The notes under the pieces were generated by a model, which did no database searches, had not been told where the DNA came from, and saw only the letters and a program-made list of their open reading frames with translations. From Meconema thalassinum (taxonomy: Eukaryota; Arthropoda; Insecta; Orthoptera; Tettigoniidae): a DNA stretch of 64,000 nucleotides. A program made the translations under genes and the position numbers. Of the stretch, positions 10,991 through 23,114 are shown piece by piece. How positions within the stretch are numbered: position 1 is the stretch's first letter; each line of letters begins with the position of its first letter. The stretch covers positions 1,426,001 to 1,490,000 of the forward strand of contig CAMPQE020000051.1 in the NCBI GenBank assembly GCA_946902985.2. Reading direction: 5' to 3'.

Positions 10991-13836
10991 TGGGTAGATT
11001 ATTGGCTGAGGAATAACCTAACCACCAAGGGAAGATGATAAAGAAAAGGAGGTGGGTTTCGGACTGGAGAAAAAGGATGGAGAAATAGGAGGAGAGTCCC
11101 ACAAAAGTTATAAATTTAACTTTAAATGCACTCAAAGGCGGTTGCCACCGCAAATCCGCTCTCTGATACCTAAAGTGGGTAAGGACCTGGTCAAAGCTAA
11201 CGGGAAACGCAGCTAGGACTTGGGCGGTTTGCAAGAGAATGGCTTTAGCGTATTCCCTCTCAAGCATGCAAATGCCTACTATGGGGAAGGGTGATGGTCT
11301 GGCAAGACAAAGAGTAACAGACTTATTGTATGTCTGTTCAAAGGAATTCGTTTTTGAACAAGCAATTCGAAGAATGCCAATAATTTGAATCGGTTTCGAT
11401 ATTTCCAGTTTTCGAAATTGTAGGGTTCCTAAAAAGCGACCAAGTGCTTCCAAGAAGGATAGTGATAAAAGAATTATACTTTTGGGAATAATTTTGGTAA
11501 GTGCACCAATAGTTGCATCTGGAAATGTCTAAGCTTTTACCCAGCAAGGAGCCGACTGAAAGTTTAGGCAAAGAGAAACACTTATCTTTTGGAAAACTAA
11601 CCATAAGTTTTTGGAGAGGATCTCCACAAGCAGGAAGCTGGCGTAGAGAGCTGTACTTGCCTTACTGGCCAGTTAGAATTAGCTATTAAAGCTAAGAGAG
11701 ACTTTACCAAGATAACCACTAAGAGTTCTTGCTCAAATGCAACGAGTGGTGAAAGCTCTATCAATAGATTTAATGGCATTAAGTGGGAAGAGTCAAGGAA
11801 GACAGGATCTTGCCTAACTGTTATACTAGAAAAAATAAAAAAACGAAAAGGAACTCTTAATTTATTTAACAATTCAAAAGAGTGTAATAAATTCAACAAA
11901 TATATAATTTCAATTTTGAGCAAATGGGGTCACAGACCTCCGAAAAAACATCTAAAGTTTGCGCCAGGCAATTAACAATTCATTAGGCTTCAAACCTTTA
12001 TAAAATCCTCGCAAGAATTTGAAATAGCGAAGATAAAATACAAAATTTAAAGACAATTAAGGGGATTAAAGTTTGACAATAAATCGAGTACAAAGTGTGT
12101 ACTTTAAGAAATTCTGGGTAAATATCTTGAAAAGAGTTACAATTTTGAAAGTAACAACAACAAAAAGCAGATAGAATAAAAGAGAAGTTCCTATAACTTC
12201 TTGTATTTAAGCGGAATTACTTTTAGAAATTACACAAATAGGGCAGGTCACTTACTGTGAAACCTGAAGAGAAAGTCAAAAGGAAGGTTCTAGACCTCCT
12301 ATGTTTAAGTAGGAATCACGAGACAAATGGGGCAAGTTTCCCTTTCGTGAAACCTAGAAATAACTCACTTATGAGTTGAAAGAATTGTATTCCCTAATTA
12401 GAAGGGAGAAACAAGATAATTAGAAACGTGTACAAGACACGTAGTTATGCAGAAGTCAATTAATTACATGTAAGCAAAAGTGGGAGGGCACGTCTTTAGA
12501 GTGACACTTCATTGAAAAAGACCTAAAGTAACAATTTTATTATGGTTTGTTAGTAAGAGGTTTAGGAAAGATCAACTGGGATGGAAGGTAAATGTTCATG
12601 GCCGTATTTATAATAATCGGACGAGCGCGACGCGGAAGAAATACTGAAAGAACACTGTTTATCACTATAGTTTGTTGAAATGGATGAAAAGTTCACTGTA
12701 GTAGCGCAAAAGTTTATGGCAAAGAAAGTTATTGCAATTATGGAAAATAACTAGTTGCACTGGATAGGCGAGAGTCTATTGCTTGAGAAGGTTGTAGATT
12801 ATCATTAAATACGCCATAGAAAATTCCAACGGAGGAAGGAACATTAGCTATTGAGCTGTAATTTATAAGGAAGATTCCTCATTTTTGAATAGTATTCCCA
12901 CCAGTGAGTGGAAAATACATGACGGCACGACTTGTAGATAGAGTGCAGATTCTGGAAAGTTCCAGAACGATCCTAATAGAAGAATGGGGCCAAAGTTATT
13001 CCAGCGGTGGAACGAGCTTAATATTTTATAAACAGTGGGTATTCATTAATATCCCACGTTGTGAGAAGATCTCTCATTTAATTAGCTTCAGAAATGCAGC
13101 TTTTATAAAGATTGGCTTAGACAGACGAAGCTCAAATAAATGCCTATAAATGATTATTAAAAGCATGTAGTTGTTAAAAGACGATGAGAATGCGGTTAAA
13201 ACTTGAAGTTTGTACTTATCTTTGGTTCATGGCGATGATGAAGTTCCCTTTGACGATTAAAGTTCCAACATGGCGTGGAATCTAAAGAATGCCTCTTTAG
13301 TTCAGGAGGCTGGCTCTAGTTGAGCCTTGACTGACTAAGTCGACTGCCGACGTACAAGTGAGACATGCTCAGCGAAGCACAGAGGGACCAAGCAAGGGAA
13401 GAGAGTGGGGGTAGGAGACAAAAGGAGAACATATAAGCATAACCAACGTTAAAAAGTTAAATTCTCTTGAGGAAATGGTCTTCAAAGAGCTGATAGCAGG
13501 CAACACTAGCGCAGCATGGTGGGTGAAAAAGTAGACGAAGTTCTCTTGATCACGGAGATGATAGCTGGCGATGACGACGAGATCTGGTGGCCAGATGGAT
13601 AAGTAAGTCCTCTTGTACAGGGAAGAATTGAGGAACTTCAGAGATTCGCTGCTATATGACACTAGGTGGGTCATGGAAGATATATATCTAGAACAGACTC
13701 ACAAATAACATAAGAGACATGACCAACAAAGAGAAATTTGAAGATCACTGTTGGTGTTTGAGAAAAAGGAAGGAATTAACAAGCAAAGAGCAGTAAAAAT
13801 ATACTCTATCTTACCGTGTATTCCAAGAATACACCA
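10991..13836 (-). repeat. 3' LTR of the BEL/Pao element
   Basis: 2,846 bp, nearly identical to the 5' LTR. The main difference is a deletion of about 46 bp near 13,132, where the other LTR has extra sequence at about 21,573-21,618. LTRs of BEL elements are usually several hundred bp, so this length is exceptional. Short open frames inside show no domain and I treat them as non-coding. Confidence 0.95.
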
Positions 13837-13877
13837 AGCTGGGAGGGTCAAACACCAACAGAGAACAACATGAACAA

Positions 13878-16052
13878 CTAAACATTTAAAGGTGATGGAG
13901 CAATTAAAGACAGTGGTCTTGTGATGTGACCATTAGTGGTCAAGACACTGACCACCCTGACTCTCCCATCCCTTCCAGGATAACACTCGGTCACTCTACC
14001 AGAAATCCAGACCAGGGGAGGAGAAACATCCCTAACCAAGACCAAGTCCCCCACTTTTATGTCGGGACAGGAAAGAAACCACTTCTGTCTCCGTTGCAAG
14101 GAAGTTAAATATTCCAAGTTCCACCTCTTCCAGAAAGAATTGCGGAGGGCTTCAAGTTTACGCCAAACAATAGGTGAATTAGAATCCCTGTAAGAGCTGG
14201 AAAGGGGAGGAGGGGCAGAAAGAGAACTGCCTATAAGGAAGTGACAAGGTGTGAGTGGAAGCAGGTCATCAAGGTCATTGGAAAGCGGAGCTAAAGGGCG
14301 AGAATTAACAACACCTTCAATCAGAACGGAGAGTGAATTAAATTCTTCATAAGTCAGAATGAGATTACCTAAAACCTTTCTTAAATGACGTTTAGTGAGC
14401 TTTACGCAGGATTCCCACCTACCACCGTGATGAGGAGCGTAGGGAGGTATAAAACGCCATTTGAAACCCTTTGAGTAACAAAAATTAGAAATTTGTTCCA
14501 TGGCAGGAGAAGATGTGAGAGCTTTCTTCCACAGAGAAGCTGCGCCATGAAAAGTGGAAGCGTTATCAGAGAACATCTCTGAAGGAACACCACGCCTAGC
14601 AGCGAAGCGAGAGACAGCTGATAAAAAGTAAGAAGTAGAGGCATTCATTACTGGTTCCAAATGGATTGCGCCAGTAACCATGCAAACAAAGAGAGAAACA
14701 TAGAGCTTACCAAACAATTTGCGTTTAGCTTCAGGGGAATTTCGTTGATATTGGAACGGACCCATATAGTCCACACCAGTTAGAGCAAATGGACGTATAG
14801 AAGAAGGGCGAAAGGAGGGCAGATCGCTCTTTAATTGAGTATTGACTTTATGTTTCGCTTTGAAGCAAGGAATGCACTTGTGAATTACAGAGGAAACTTC
14901 ATGAATTCCATTTACAATCCAGTACATTTCCCTTAAGAGGCAAAGCAGAGTGTGTGTACCAACATGCAGATTGCGATAATGAAAGTCACGTATAATTAAG
15001 GAAGTTACGTGATGTTTAGAAGGCAAAATAACGGGATGCTTTTTGTCCTCAGAGAGCAAAGATTGCGAGAGCCTACCACCTACCCTGAGTAACCTATCGT
15101 CATCAAGGAACGGGGCTAAAGCGCAAAGACGACTGGATTTGGGAAGATCCCTTTTAGAAGAAAGTAAAGACAATTCAGAAGAAAAGGCTTCTTGCTGTGT
15201 CTGTTGTAAAACCTTAATGGTAGAGAGATTCAATTCATGATTGGTAAGGTGTGGTTTGGGGAGAAGAGGTTGGTCAACCACAAGATATTTCCATCTAAGA
15301 AGATAGGCGACAATTCGCATTAGTTTATGAAAGGAAGAATAGCGGGACAACAAGGGATGAGAAACGTTGGAAACAAGACACGAAGCAGTAGATAAAGATA
15401 CTTTAGCGTCAGGCAAGTTGGAGTTTGTAGCTGGAAGTTTGGAAGGCCAACAAGAAGAGTCTTCGATTAACCACGAGGGCCCATGCCAGTACAACTGGGA
15501 AGCTGCCAATTGAGAGGGTAAACATCCACGAGAGATAATGTCGGCTGGGTTATCAGCACTGGGCACATGCCTCCATTGACATCCCGAAGAAAGAGTTTGA
15601 ATTTTGGAAACTCTGTTTGCAACAAAAGTTTGCCAGTGAGCGGGGTTCTTGGCGATCCAAGAAAGGGTGATCATGGAATCGCTCCAGAGATAGATTTGCG
15701 AGAATTCGACTTTTAACACTTCCCGTAATTTTTTAACAAGTTCTGCAGCCATGAGTGCAGCACACAATTCAAGCCTAGGCAAAGTGATAGTTTTAAGAGG
15801 AACTACCTTCGATTTGGCACAAACAAGGTTGGAAACTGAAGATCCATTTAATGAACGGCGATAAACTAAATATGCGCAGCAACCGTAAGCTTTTTCGGAA
15901 CTGTCCGCGAACACATGAAGGAAAAAAGATGCATTAGCATGAGCGTTAATTAAATTCCTGGGAATTTCAATTAGGGAAAGATCCATCAAATTGCTGCGAA
16001 AAGAGAGCCATCGGTTAAAAAAAAGAAAGGGGAACAGTGTCATCCCATTCAC
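13878..16052 (-). CDS. pol: BEL/Pao Pol, RNase H-integrase part (724 codons)
   Basis: Provides RNase H and DDE integrase, which act in the cytoplasmic particle and at integration. RNase H carboxylates are visible at D50 (FADSS), E95 (LPRLEL), D125 (WSDS) and D167 (SADNPAD). The integrase zinc-binding HHCC motif uses H358, H363, C393 and C396. The core triad is D428 (GVDYMGP), D496 (FSDNAST) and E547 (GGRWES). A C-terminal DUF5641-like domain (GDLVLVRD, WISGRV) ends the protein. The frame is uninterrupted. It joins the RT frame at a T-run near 16,017-16,024 that has one base too many, so the ATG listed here is not the natural start. The natural product would be one polyprotein starting in gag at about 19,167. 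Confidence 0.93.
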   Translation of the reverse strand: MNGMTLFPFLFFNRWLSFRSNLMDLSLIEIPRNLINAHANASFFLHVFADSSEKAYGCCAYLVYRRSLNGSSVSNLVCAKSKVVPLKTITLPRLELCAALMAAELVKKLREVLKVEFSQIYLWSDSMITLSWIAKNPAHWQTFVANRVSKIQTLSSGCQWRHVPSADNPADIISRGCLPSQLAASQLYWHGPSWLIEDSSCWPSKLPATNSNLPDAKVSLSTASCLVSNVSHPLLSRYSSFHKLMRIVAYLLRWKYLVVDQPLLPKPHLTNHELNLSTIKVLQQTQQEAFSSELSLLSSKRDLPKSSRLCALAPFLDDDRLLRVGGRLSQSLLSEDKKHPVILPSKHHVTSLIIRDFHYRNLHVGTHTLLCLLREMYWIVNGIHEVSSVIHKCIPCFKAKHKVNTQLKSDLPSFRPSSIRPFALTGVDYMGPFQYQRNSPEAKRKLFGKLYVSLFVCMVTGAIHLEPVMNASTSYFLSAVSRFAARRGVPSEMFSDNASTFHGAASLWKKALTSSPAMEQISNFCYSKGFKWRFIPPYAPHHGGRWESCVKLTKRHLRKVLGNLILTYEEFNSLSVLIEGVVNSRPLAPLSNDLDDLLPLTPCHFLIGSSLSAPPPLSSSYRDSNSPIVWRKLEALRNSFWKRWNLEYLTSLQRRQKWFLSCPDIKVGDLVLVRDVSPPLVWISGRVTECYPGRDGRVRVVSVLTTNGHITRPLSLIAPSPLNV

Positions 16053-17432
16053 ATTTGAGCAACCACAGCTCTTGCATGAAAAGTTTGGCTATAACGATAA
16101 CTGGGGCAAGGAATTGAAGCGGATCAAAAATTTTCGCAATTTCAGAGAGAATTTGTCGTTTCGTGTTAGGGAGCTCTTCTGAGAGCAAAACTTTGTAGAT
16201 GAGAGTGTCAGTGCTAGTGCACCAATGAACTCCAAGAGTTTTTATGGATTCGGAGTTTCCACAAATTTCGACAGAGGAGGGATCTACGTCTTCAATAGGA
16301 AACTGGGCGAGAAACTCAGGAGAGTTGGAATTCCACTTATGGAGAGGGAAACCTCCATTCCTTAGCAATGCCTGAAGTTCTAAGGACACGAGAGAAGCTT
16401 CCTCCAGAGTGGGGAAAGACTGCAAATAATCGTCAACATAAAACGACGTAGTTAGTGCTTCAGAAGCTTTGGAATCAAATAAATGACCATCTTGAGAGGC
16501 TAGCAAGTGTAGGGAACGGATAGCAAGGAAAGCGGAAGGTTTTAAACCATAAGTAACCGTTTTTAAACGAAATACCTTAATGGGCTTACTGATTTCATCG
16601 CGCCACAAGATTCTTTGGAGATCTCGTTGTTCAGGCTGAATTAAAACTTGACGGTACATCTGTTTTATATCAGCTATAACAGCTATGGGAAATAATCGAA
16701 AGTTTAAGAGTATAGCAGATAGATCTGACTGAATAGCAGGACCAGAGTAAAGAGTGTCGTTAAGGCTGTTGCCATTAACGTCAGGTGATGAACCATTGAA
16801 AACAACTCAGATTTTATCCTTTACAAGAGGGTTTTTCCACACGGGATGATGATTTAAAAAAAACGTTTCAATTGGGGGGTGCAAATCACCCTCAGATTTG
16901 TTAACAACTTCCATATGATCTAAGCTTTCATATTCATCCATGAAATCAGTGTACTGCTGTTTAACGAGAGGTTCTTTCTCGAATTTGCTCTCGATAGCAA
17001 AGAGAGCTTTTCGAGCTTTGGGTTGAGAGTTAATAAGTTTAGGAGGATTATGTAATCATGGCATTTGAACAATGAACCGGCCATCAGAAGAATGAGTGGT
17101 GGTGTTCAAAAAAAGTTGCTCACAGAATTCGTTTTCTGAAGAGGTCACGTTAGGAGAATCAACGCTTTCGAGCCTCCAGAACTGTTCCAGGTCGTATTGG
17201 CGAAGTAACATTGCGATGCGGGTTGGGGAGAATAATGGGGAAGTTGACCGGTGACGATCCATCCAAAGTTAGTGTCTCTGGCGACCACGTTTGAGGATAA
17301 CTTTCGAACCTGTTTACGAAGACAATTCCAGAAAACATTGGCACTAAAGAGTATGTCAATAGGGTTTTGTATGTTAAACAAAGGATCGGCTAGCCTTAAA
17401 TGCAAGGGAATGTTTAACCCTGAAATATCCAC
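16015..17432 (-). pseudogene. pol: BEL/Pao reverse transcriptase region, broken
   Basis: Reverse transcriptase copying element RNA into DNA. From N to C: LADPLFNI and GWIVTGQLP (17,390-17,240), FWRLES and DGRFIVQMP (17,190-17,060), then KALFAIESKF, and the palm with the catalytic YVDD (residues 74-77 of the segment starting at 16,659). The reading frame is broken by a frameshift near 17,240-17,260 and by an in-frame TGA near 16,806 where relatives have Arg (a CGA to TGA transition is likely). A one-base expansion of a T-run near 16,020 then shifts into the RNase H frame. Everything else is in BEL/Pao order. Confidence 0.9.
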
Positions 17433-17483
17433 AGAGTGACTTGGAGTGTCTTCTCCAATGCTATTGAGAATGAGACAATTCAG

Positions 17484-17850
17484 TTAAAGAAAGCTTTTTC
17501 TGTGACAAATGTCTCTTATGGTTAGCTTCGAGAACTGTAAAGCTTGCGATTTTGAGCTGTTGATGCCCGATACGTTAATATAAGTAGGGTTTACAGGTAG
17601 GCCTAGTTTACTGATCAACGAATTAGACACAAAATCATGAGTTGCCGCTGAATCAAGAAGACCGCGTGCACGGACCCAGTTGCCAAAGTTATCCTGAACT
17701 TCGATTTGGACAGTAGACAATAATACTTGGGCACTACGAATGGACTTGGCATTTTGAATGTACGATGAAGCATTGGAACTGTTAGCATTATCACTTTTCT
17801 TAGAAGTAGATGCTGTTGATGACCTTGCCTGATCATGACGATGTAGCAAT
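17484..17850 (-). pseudogene. pol: BEL/Pao aspartic protease (A17-like)
   Basis: The protease cleaves the Gag-Pol polyprotein. The active-site signature is LLDSAATHDFVS, in which the Asp-Ser-Ala triplet matches the D(S/T)(G/A) retropepsin motif. It is followed by ISKLGLPVN. It lies directly downstream of the gag zinc knuckles in the same 244-codon open segment (18,218-17,484). That segment ends in a stop after HRKSFL, just before the RT frame continues at 17,432. Confidence 0.82.
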
Positions 17851-19167
17851 GTGTGATGAGCTTTTTCACAATGGAAGCAAAGTCTTGTGGACTTGCAATT
17901 AGAAGCAGAATGAGTGGGCGCTAGGCAGTTGAAGCAATGTTTGTTCTGGGAAACTAATTTTCTTCTGTCGTCGACTGACAGTTCTTTAAAGGATTTGCAT
18001 AGATATAAGGCATGGGAATCTTTGCAAAGTATACACTTTAATGGTTCATTTAAACTTTTGCGAGGTTCGCTTTGAGTGTTTAAAACGAGAGAGCTAGCAA
18101 TACGGCGTTCACTAGACCTAGTTGGGTAACCAGTAGTGTTTGGCTTAAATTTAGATGAGTTGGACCCAGGTTTTTGGGTACTAGACGCTAAACGTTCACT
18201 TTTCGGTTTGATAGACATTAATTCAAATTTAGAACTCGGAGATGAGGGTTCACTTTGATTGGCTAGAGCGGTTAACAGCTGGCATCTGGCATTTATGAAA
18301 GTGACTAAATGCTCGTAAGAGTAGTCGTCTTCTCTAGAAAGTTCAATTTCCCAAGCTTTGGGGGTAGCACATCAACTTTAGAAACCACTAAATGTATTAG
18401 GAAAGTATCCCAGTGTTCAGTGGGTTGATCTAATTGGGACAGAGCTTTAACGTGAAGTTGTGTAGTGTCAACGAGAGTACGCAAACTAGTGACGTCATTG
18501 TGCTGTGACGCAGGTAGGTTGAATAGAGCCTTCATATGGCGTTGAATACGTAACCGTAAATTTCCGTATCTTTCTTTCAATAAGTTAAAGGCAATGGGGT
18601 AATTTTCGGCACTTAAAGGGAGTGCTTCAACTAACTGCAGAGCTTGACCCCGAAGGATAGATCCCAAGTAATGAAACTTGTAGATGACTTGAATGTCTTC
18701 ATTGTCATGAACAAGAGAGCAAGATAATTCATAGAAAGAATCGCAAGTAGATTCGTCTCCAGAGAAGTGGGGTAAATCAATTTTAGGTAGAATCGGTTTG
18801 GGCTTGTGAGTACCATCGCGAAAAGAAGTTTGTGGTTCGTGAAGGGAACCAAGAACTGAAGCGTCCTTTTTCTGCTGCTCTTCGAGTTGGCGTATTATTT
18901 TGAAAGCAGAACCTATGCCTTCGTAATATTGGTTTTCTACTTCGACTCGATCTTCGGTTTAATTGAGCATACAAGTTTCTATTTCAGTTTGGATGTTACA
19001 ATAATTTTCATAGGAGCGTTCAAAATCCCATACACGATGTTTTAACAAGTCTAATTGAGCTTCTGAGGGATCTAACTGATGTATTTTCTGAATCGGATAA
19101 TTTGTCCCTTATAGGATGCTCGTTTAGAAGTAAGTTTTTCATCCTTATCCTTTTCAGTAGGAGCCAT
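17851..19167 (-). pseudogene. gag: BEL/Pao gag, broken
   Basis: Structural polyprotein of the virus-like particle. A plausible start ATG at 19,167 opens MAPTEKDKDEKLTSKRASYK. The capsid-like region continues as YYLGSILRG-type sequence and PASQHNDVTSLRTLVD (18,660-18,310). The C-terminal cysteine clusters are CILCKDSHALYLC, CFNCLAP and CFHCEKAHH (about 18,035-17,870). The frame is lost by a shift near 19,090, by a stop after CMLN at about 18,960, and by shifts near 18,640-18,680 and 18,340. It is therefore non-functional in this copy, although the full domain order survives. Confidence 0.85.
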
Positions 19168-19410
19168 GTCAAGGTAAGTAGATTAAAGTATAACTCACGA
19201 AACTGTGGAACCTTGGAAATGCTGTCAGGCTGGCAGCAGCAAATAAGTTGAAAGAACGGGACACACCAAAGGAGACAGGAGCGGCCTCTTTCCCCTTCAC
19301 AGGCTTTGCACGATGTAGTTATAGCTGAAAGATTCAAAGCAGGTATAAATAATTTGCAACGTATTGTCAAATAGCCTTTGAAAAAGAATAACAAATGACG
19401 AATGGACTTT

Positions 19411-19428
19411 CCCGGTTTTCGGCACCAA
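19411..19428 (-). promoter_or_regulatory. Primer-binding site
   Basis: On the minus strand TGGTGCCGAAAACCGGGA starts two bases after the 5' LTR. It begins with TGG, complementary to a tRNA CCA end, as expected for tRNA-primed minus-strand synthesis. The tRNA species was not determined. Confidence 0.85.
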
Positions 19429-19430
19429 AT

Positions 19431-22322
19431 GGGTAGATTATTGGCTGAGGAATAACCTAACCACCAAGGGAAGATGATAACGAAAAGGAGGTGGGTTTCG
19501 GACAGGAGAAAAAGGATGGAGAAATAGGAGGAGAGTCCTACAAAAGTTATAAATTTAACTTTAAATGCACTCAAAGGCGGTTGCCACCGCAAATCCGCTC
19601 TCTGATACCTAAAGTGGGTAAGGACCTGGTCAAAGCTAACGGGAAACGCAGCTAGGACTTGGACGGTTTGCAAGAGAATGGCTTAAGCGTTTCCCTCTCA
19701 ACATGCATATGCCTACTATGGGGAAGGGTGATGGTCTGGCAAGACAAAGAGTAACAGACTTATTGTATGTCTGTTCAAAGGAATTCGTTTTTGAACAAGC
19801 AATTCGAAGAATGCCAATAATTTGAATCGGTTTCGATATTTCCAGTTTTCGAAATTGTAGGGTTCCTAAAAAGCGACCAAGTGCTTCCAAGAAGGATAGT
19901 GATAAAAGAATTATACTTTTGGGAATAATTTTGGTAAGTGCACCAATAGTTGCATCTGGAAATGTCTAAGCTTTTACCCAGCAAGGAGCCGACTAAAAGT
20001 TTAGGCAAAGAGAAACACTTATCTTTTGGAAAACTAACCATAAGTTTTTGGAGAGGATCTCCACAAGCAGGAAGCTGGCGTAGAGAGCTGTACTTGCCTT
20101 ACTGGCCAGTTAGAATTAGCTATTAAAGCTAAGAGAGACTTTACCAAGATAACCACTAAGAGTTCTTGCTCAAATGCAACGAGTGGTGAAAGCTCTATCA
20201 ATAGATTTAATGGCATTAAGTGGGAAGAGTCAAGGAAGACAGGACCTTGCCTAACTGTTATACTAGAAAAAATGAAAAAACGAAAAGGAACTCTTAATTT
20301 ATTTAACAATTCAAAAGAGTGTAATAAATTCAACAAATATATAATTTCAATTTTGTAGCAAATGGGGTCACAGACTTCCGAAAAAACATCTAAAGTTTGC
20401 GCCAGGCAATTAACAATTCATTAGGCTTCAAACCTTTATAAAATCCTCGCAAGAATTTGAAATAGCGAAGATAAAATACAAAATTTAAAGACAATTAAGG
20501 GGATTAAAGTTTGACAATAAATCGAGTACAAAGTGTGTACTTTAAGAAATTCTGGGTAAATATCTTGAAAAGAGTAACAATTTCGAAAGTAACAACAACA
20601 AAAAGCAGATAGAATAAAAGAGAAGTTCCCTTAACTTCTTGTATTTAAGCGGAATTACTTTTAGAAATTACACAAATAGGGCAGGTCACTTACTGTGAAA
20701 CCTGAAGAGAAAGTCAAAAGGAAGGTTCTAGACATCCTATGTTTAAGTAGGAATCACGAGACAAATGGGGCAAGTTTTCATTTCGTGAAACCTAGAAATA
20801 ACTCGCTTATGAGTTTAAAGAATTGTATTCCCTAATTAGAAGGGAGAAACAAGATAATTAGAAACGTGTACAAGACACGTTGTTATGCAGAAGTTAATTA
20901 ATTACATGTAAGCAAAAGTGGGAGGGCACGTCTTTAGAGTGACACCTCATTGAAAAAGACCTAAAGTAACAATTTTATTATGGTTTGTTAGTAAGAGGTT
21001 TAGGAAAGATCAACTGGGATGGAAGGTAAATGTTCATGGCCGTATTTATAATAATCGAACGAGCGTGACGCGGAAGAAATACTGAAAGAACACTGTTTAT
21101 CACTATAGTTTGTTGAAATGGATGAAAAGTTCACTGTAGTAGCGCAAAAGTTTATGGCAAAGAAAGTTATTGCAATTATGGAAAATAACTAGTTGCACTG
21201 GATAGGCGAGAGTCTATTGCTTGAGAAGGTTGTAGATTATCATTAAATACGCCATAGAAAATTCCAACGGAGGAAGGAACATTAGCTATTGAGCTGTAAT
21301 TTATAAGGAAGATTCCTCATTTTTAAATAGTATTCCCACCAGTGAGTGGAAAATACATGACGGCACGACTTGTAGATAGAGTGCAGATTCTGGAAGGTTC
21401 CAGAACGATCCTAATAGAAGAATGGGGCCAAAGTTATTCCAGCGGTGGAACGAGCTTAATATTTTATAGACAGTGGGTATTCATTAATATCCCACGTAGT
21501 GAGAAGATCTCTCATTTAATTAGCATCAGAAATGCAGCTTTTATAAAGATTGGCTTAGACAGACGAAGCTCAATATGGAAAATCCAGCGAAGGATGATTA
21601 TTGCCACAAATAAGTAATCTCACACTGCCTATAAATGATTATTAAAAGCATGTAGTTGTTAAAAGACGATGAGAATGCGGTTAAAACTTGAAGTCTGTAC
21701 TTATCTTTGCTTCATGGCGATGATGAAGTTCCCTTTGACGATTAAAGTTCCAACATGGCGTGGCATCTAAAGAATGCCTCTTTAGTTCAGGAGGCTGGCT
21801 CTAGTAGAGCCTTGACTGAATAAGTCGACTGCCGACGTACAAGTGAGACATGCTCAGCGAAGCACAGAGGGACCAAGCAAGGGAAGAGAGTGGGGGTAGG
21901 AGACAAAGGGAGAACATATAAGCATAACCAACGTTAAAGAAGTTAAATTCTCTTGAGGAAATGGTCTTCAAAGAGTTGATAGCAGGCAACACTAGCGCAG
22001 CATGGTGGGTGAAAAAGTAGACGAAGTTCTCTTGATCACGGAGATGATAGCTGGCGATGACGACGAGATCTGGTGGCCAGATGGATAAGTAAGTCCTCTT
22101 GTACAGGGAAGAATTGAGGAACTTCATAGATTCGCTGCTAGATGACGCTAGGTGGGTCATGGAATATATATATCTAGAACAGACTCACAAGTAACATAAG
22201 AGACATGACCAACAAAGAGAAATTAGAAGATCACTGTTGGTGTTTGAGAAAAAGGAAGGAATGAACAAGCAAAGAGCAGTAGAAATATTCTCTATCTTAA
22301 CGTGTATTCCAAGAATACACCA
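19431..22322 (-). repeat. 5' LTR of the BEL/Pao element
   Basis: 2,892 bp; should hold the element's promoter and polyadenylation signals. On the minus strand it starts TGGTGTATTCTTGG and ends AATCTACCCA. It is near-identical to the 3' LTR apart from single-base changes and the 46-bp deletion there, which argues for a recent insertion. Confidence 0.95.
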
Positions 22323-23114
22323 GTGTGCTCTCTGCCATGTCTGTAATATGACACAGGAAATAACAAGACGTCTTACTGTACGTACCATCTCTTTCAACTA
22401 CAAATGACTCGTTAGAACACATTCATTCACTAAGTTAGATCCCTTGACCTGCTCTTAAATGGCATGTCCCTCGTAGCCCTAACCTAACGTTACGTAGGAA
22501 CTAAACAAAATGTGACTTGTTAGCTCTTATCATGCATGTGCACAGGTGAACACTTGTGTGTTAGGTCATATTACACATGAACTTACATTTTCTCACGTAA
22601 GTGCATTTCTCTGTTCCACAAGATACAAATTTGATTGCTGGATTGTATCCTGCACTGTTTATGCGATATAGCTTTGCTAGGTAGTTCTCTACATATAGCA
22701 ATTTTACCACTGCTCTACCTACGCCTTTTGCTCTTTTGGCTTTCTTACAGTCTAGTGTGTGATAGACAGCATTAACTGTATATCAAACCCAGTTCACCTT
22801 TGTATTTGTAATCCAAGTAATAATTTGAAAAGACACAAATGTAATCAGTTTTAAACGTTATCTCTGTTTTGTTTTGTTTAATATGTTTATGACATGCATA
22901 TTAACCTGAAATCGAACCCCTGGTGAAACGGCTAACAGCTTAACCACTGCACCACCATGCCCTTGTTTCATAGTTCGAGTCGTTCTATATCTCAGACCTG
23001 GAAATCGAGTTAAGACCACCAGTACAAGAGCTAAAAGTGCTTACCACTGCAACACAAAAAATAATAATGGATAGCTGGTAACATCAGACAACCGGAAATG
23101 ATAATATTTCTGTT
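22323..23114 (-). repeat. Right palindrome arm resumes after the BEL element
   Basis: Mirror of about 3,060-3,890. It starts with the right target duplication GTGTG and includes the mirrored SINE head (about 22,915-22,968). No gene. Confidence 0.8.

Larger units (their letters stand above)
10991..22322 (-). mobile_element. Complete BEL/Pao LTR retrotransposon
   Basis: An 11.3-kb element coded on the minus strand, with LTRs at 10,991-13,836 and 19,431-22,322. It has TG...CA termini (minus strand TGGTGTATTC to TCTACCCA) and a perfect 5-bp target duplication GTGTG (10,986-10,990 and 22,323-22,327). A primer-binding site follows the 5' LTR by 2 bp, and the order gag - aspartic protease - RT - RNase H - integrase is the BEL/Pao order. 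It sits inside the first 149-bp unit of the right palindrome arm; the left arm retains the empty site. The integrase half is intact, while gag, protease and RT carry frameshifts and stops, so this copy is not autonomous. No clear purine-rich tract precedes the 3' LTR on the coding strand, which is odd. Confidence 0.97.

Noticed and set aside
10968..12000. Minus-strand frames of 161, 88 and 108 codons at the left LTR
   Set aside because: They lie within the LTR and are repeated in the other LTR. Frames differ between copies by single-base changes and no domain is visible.
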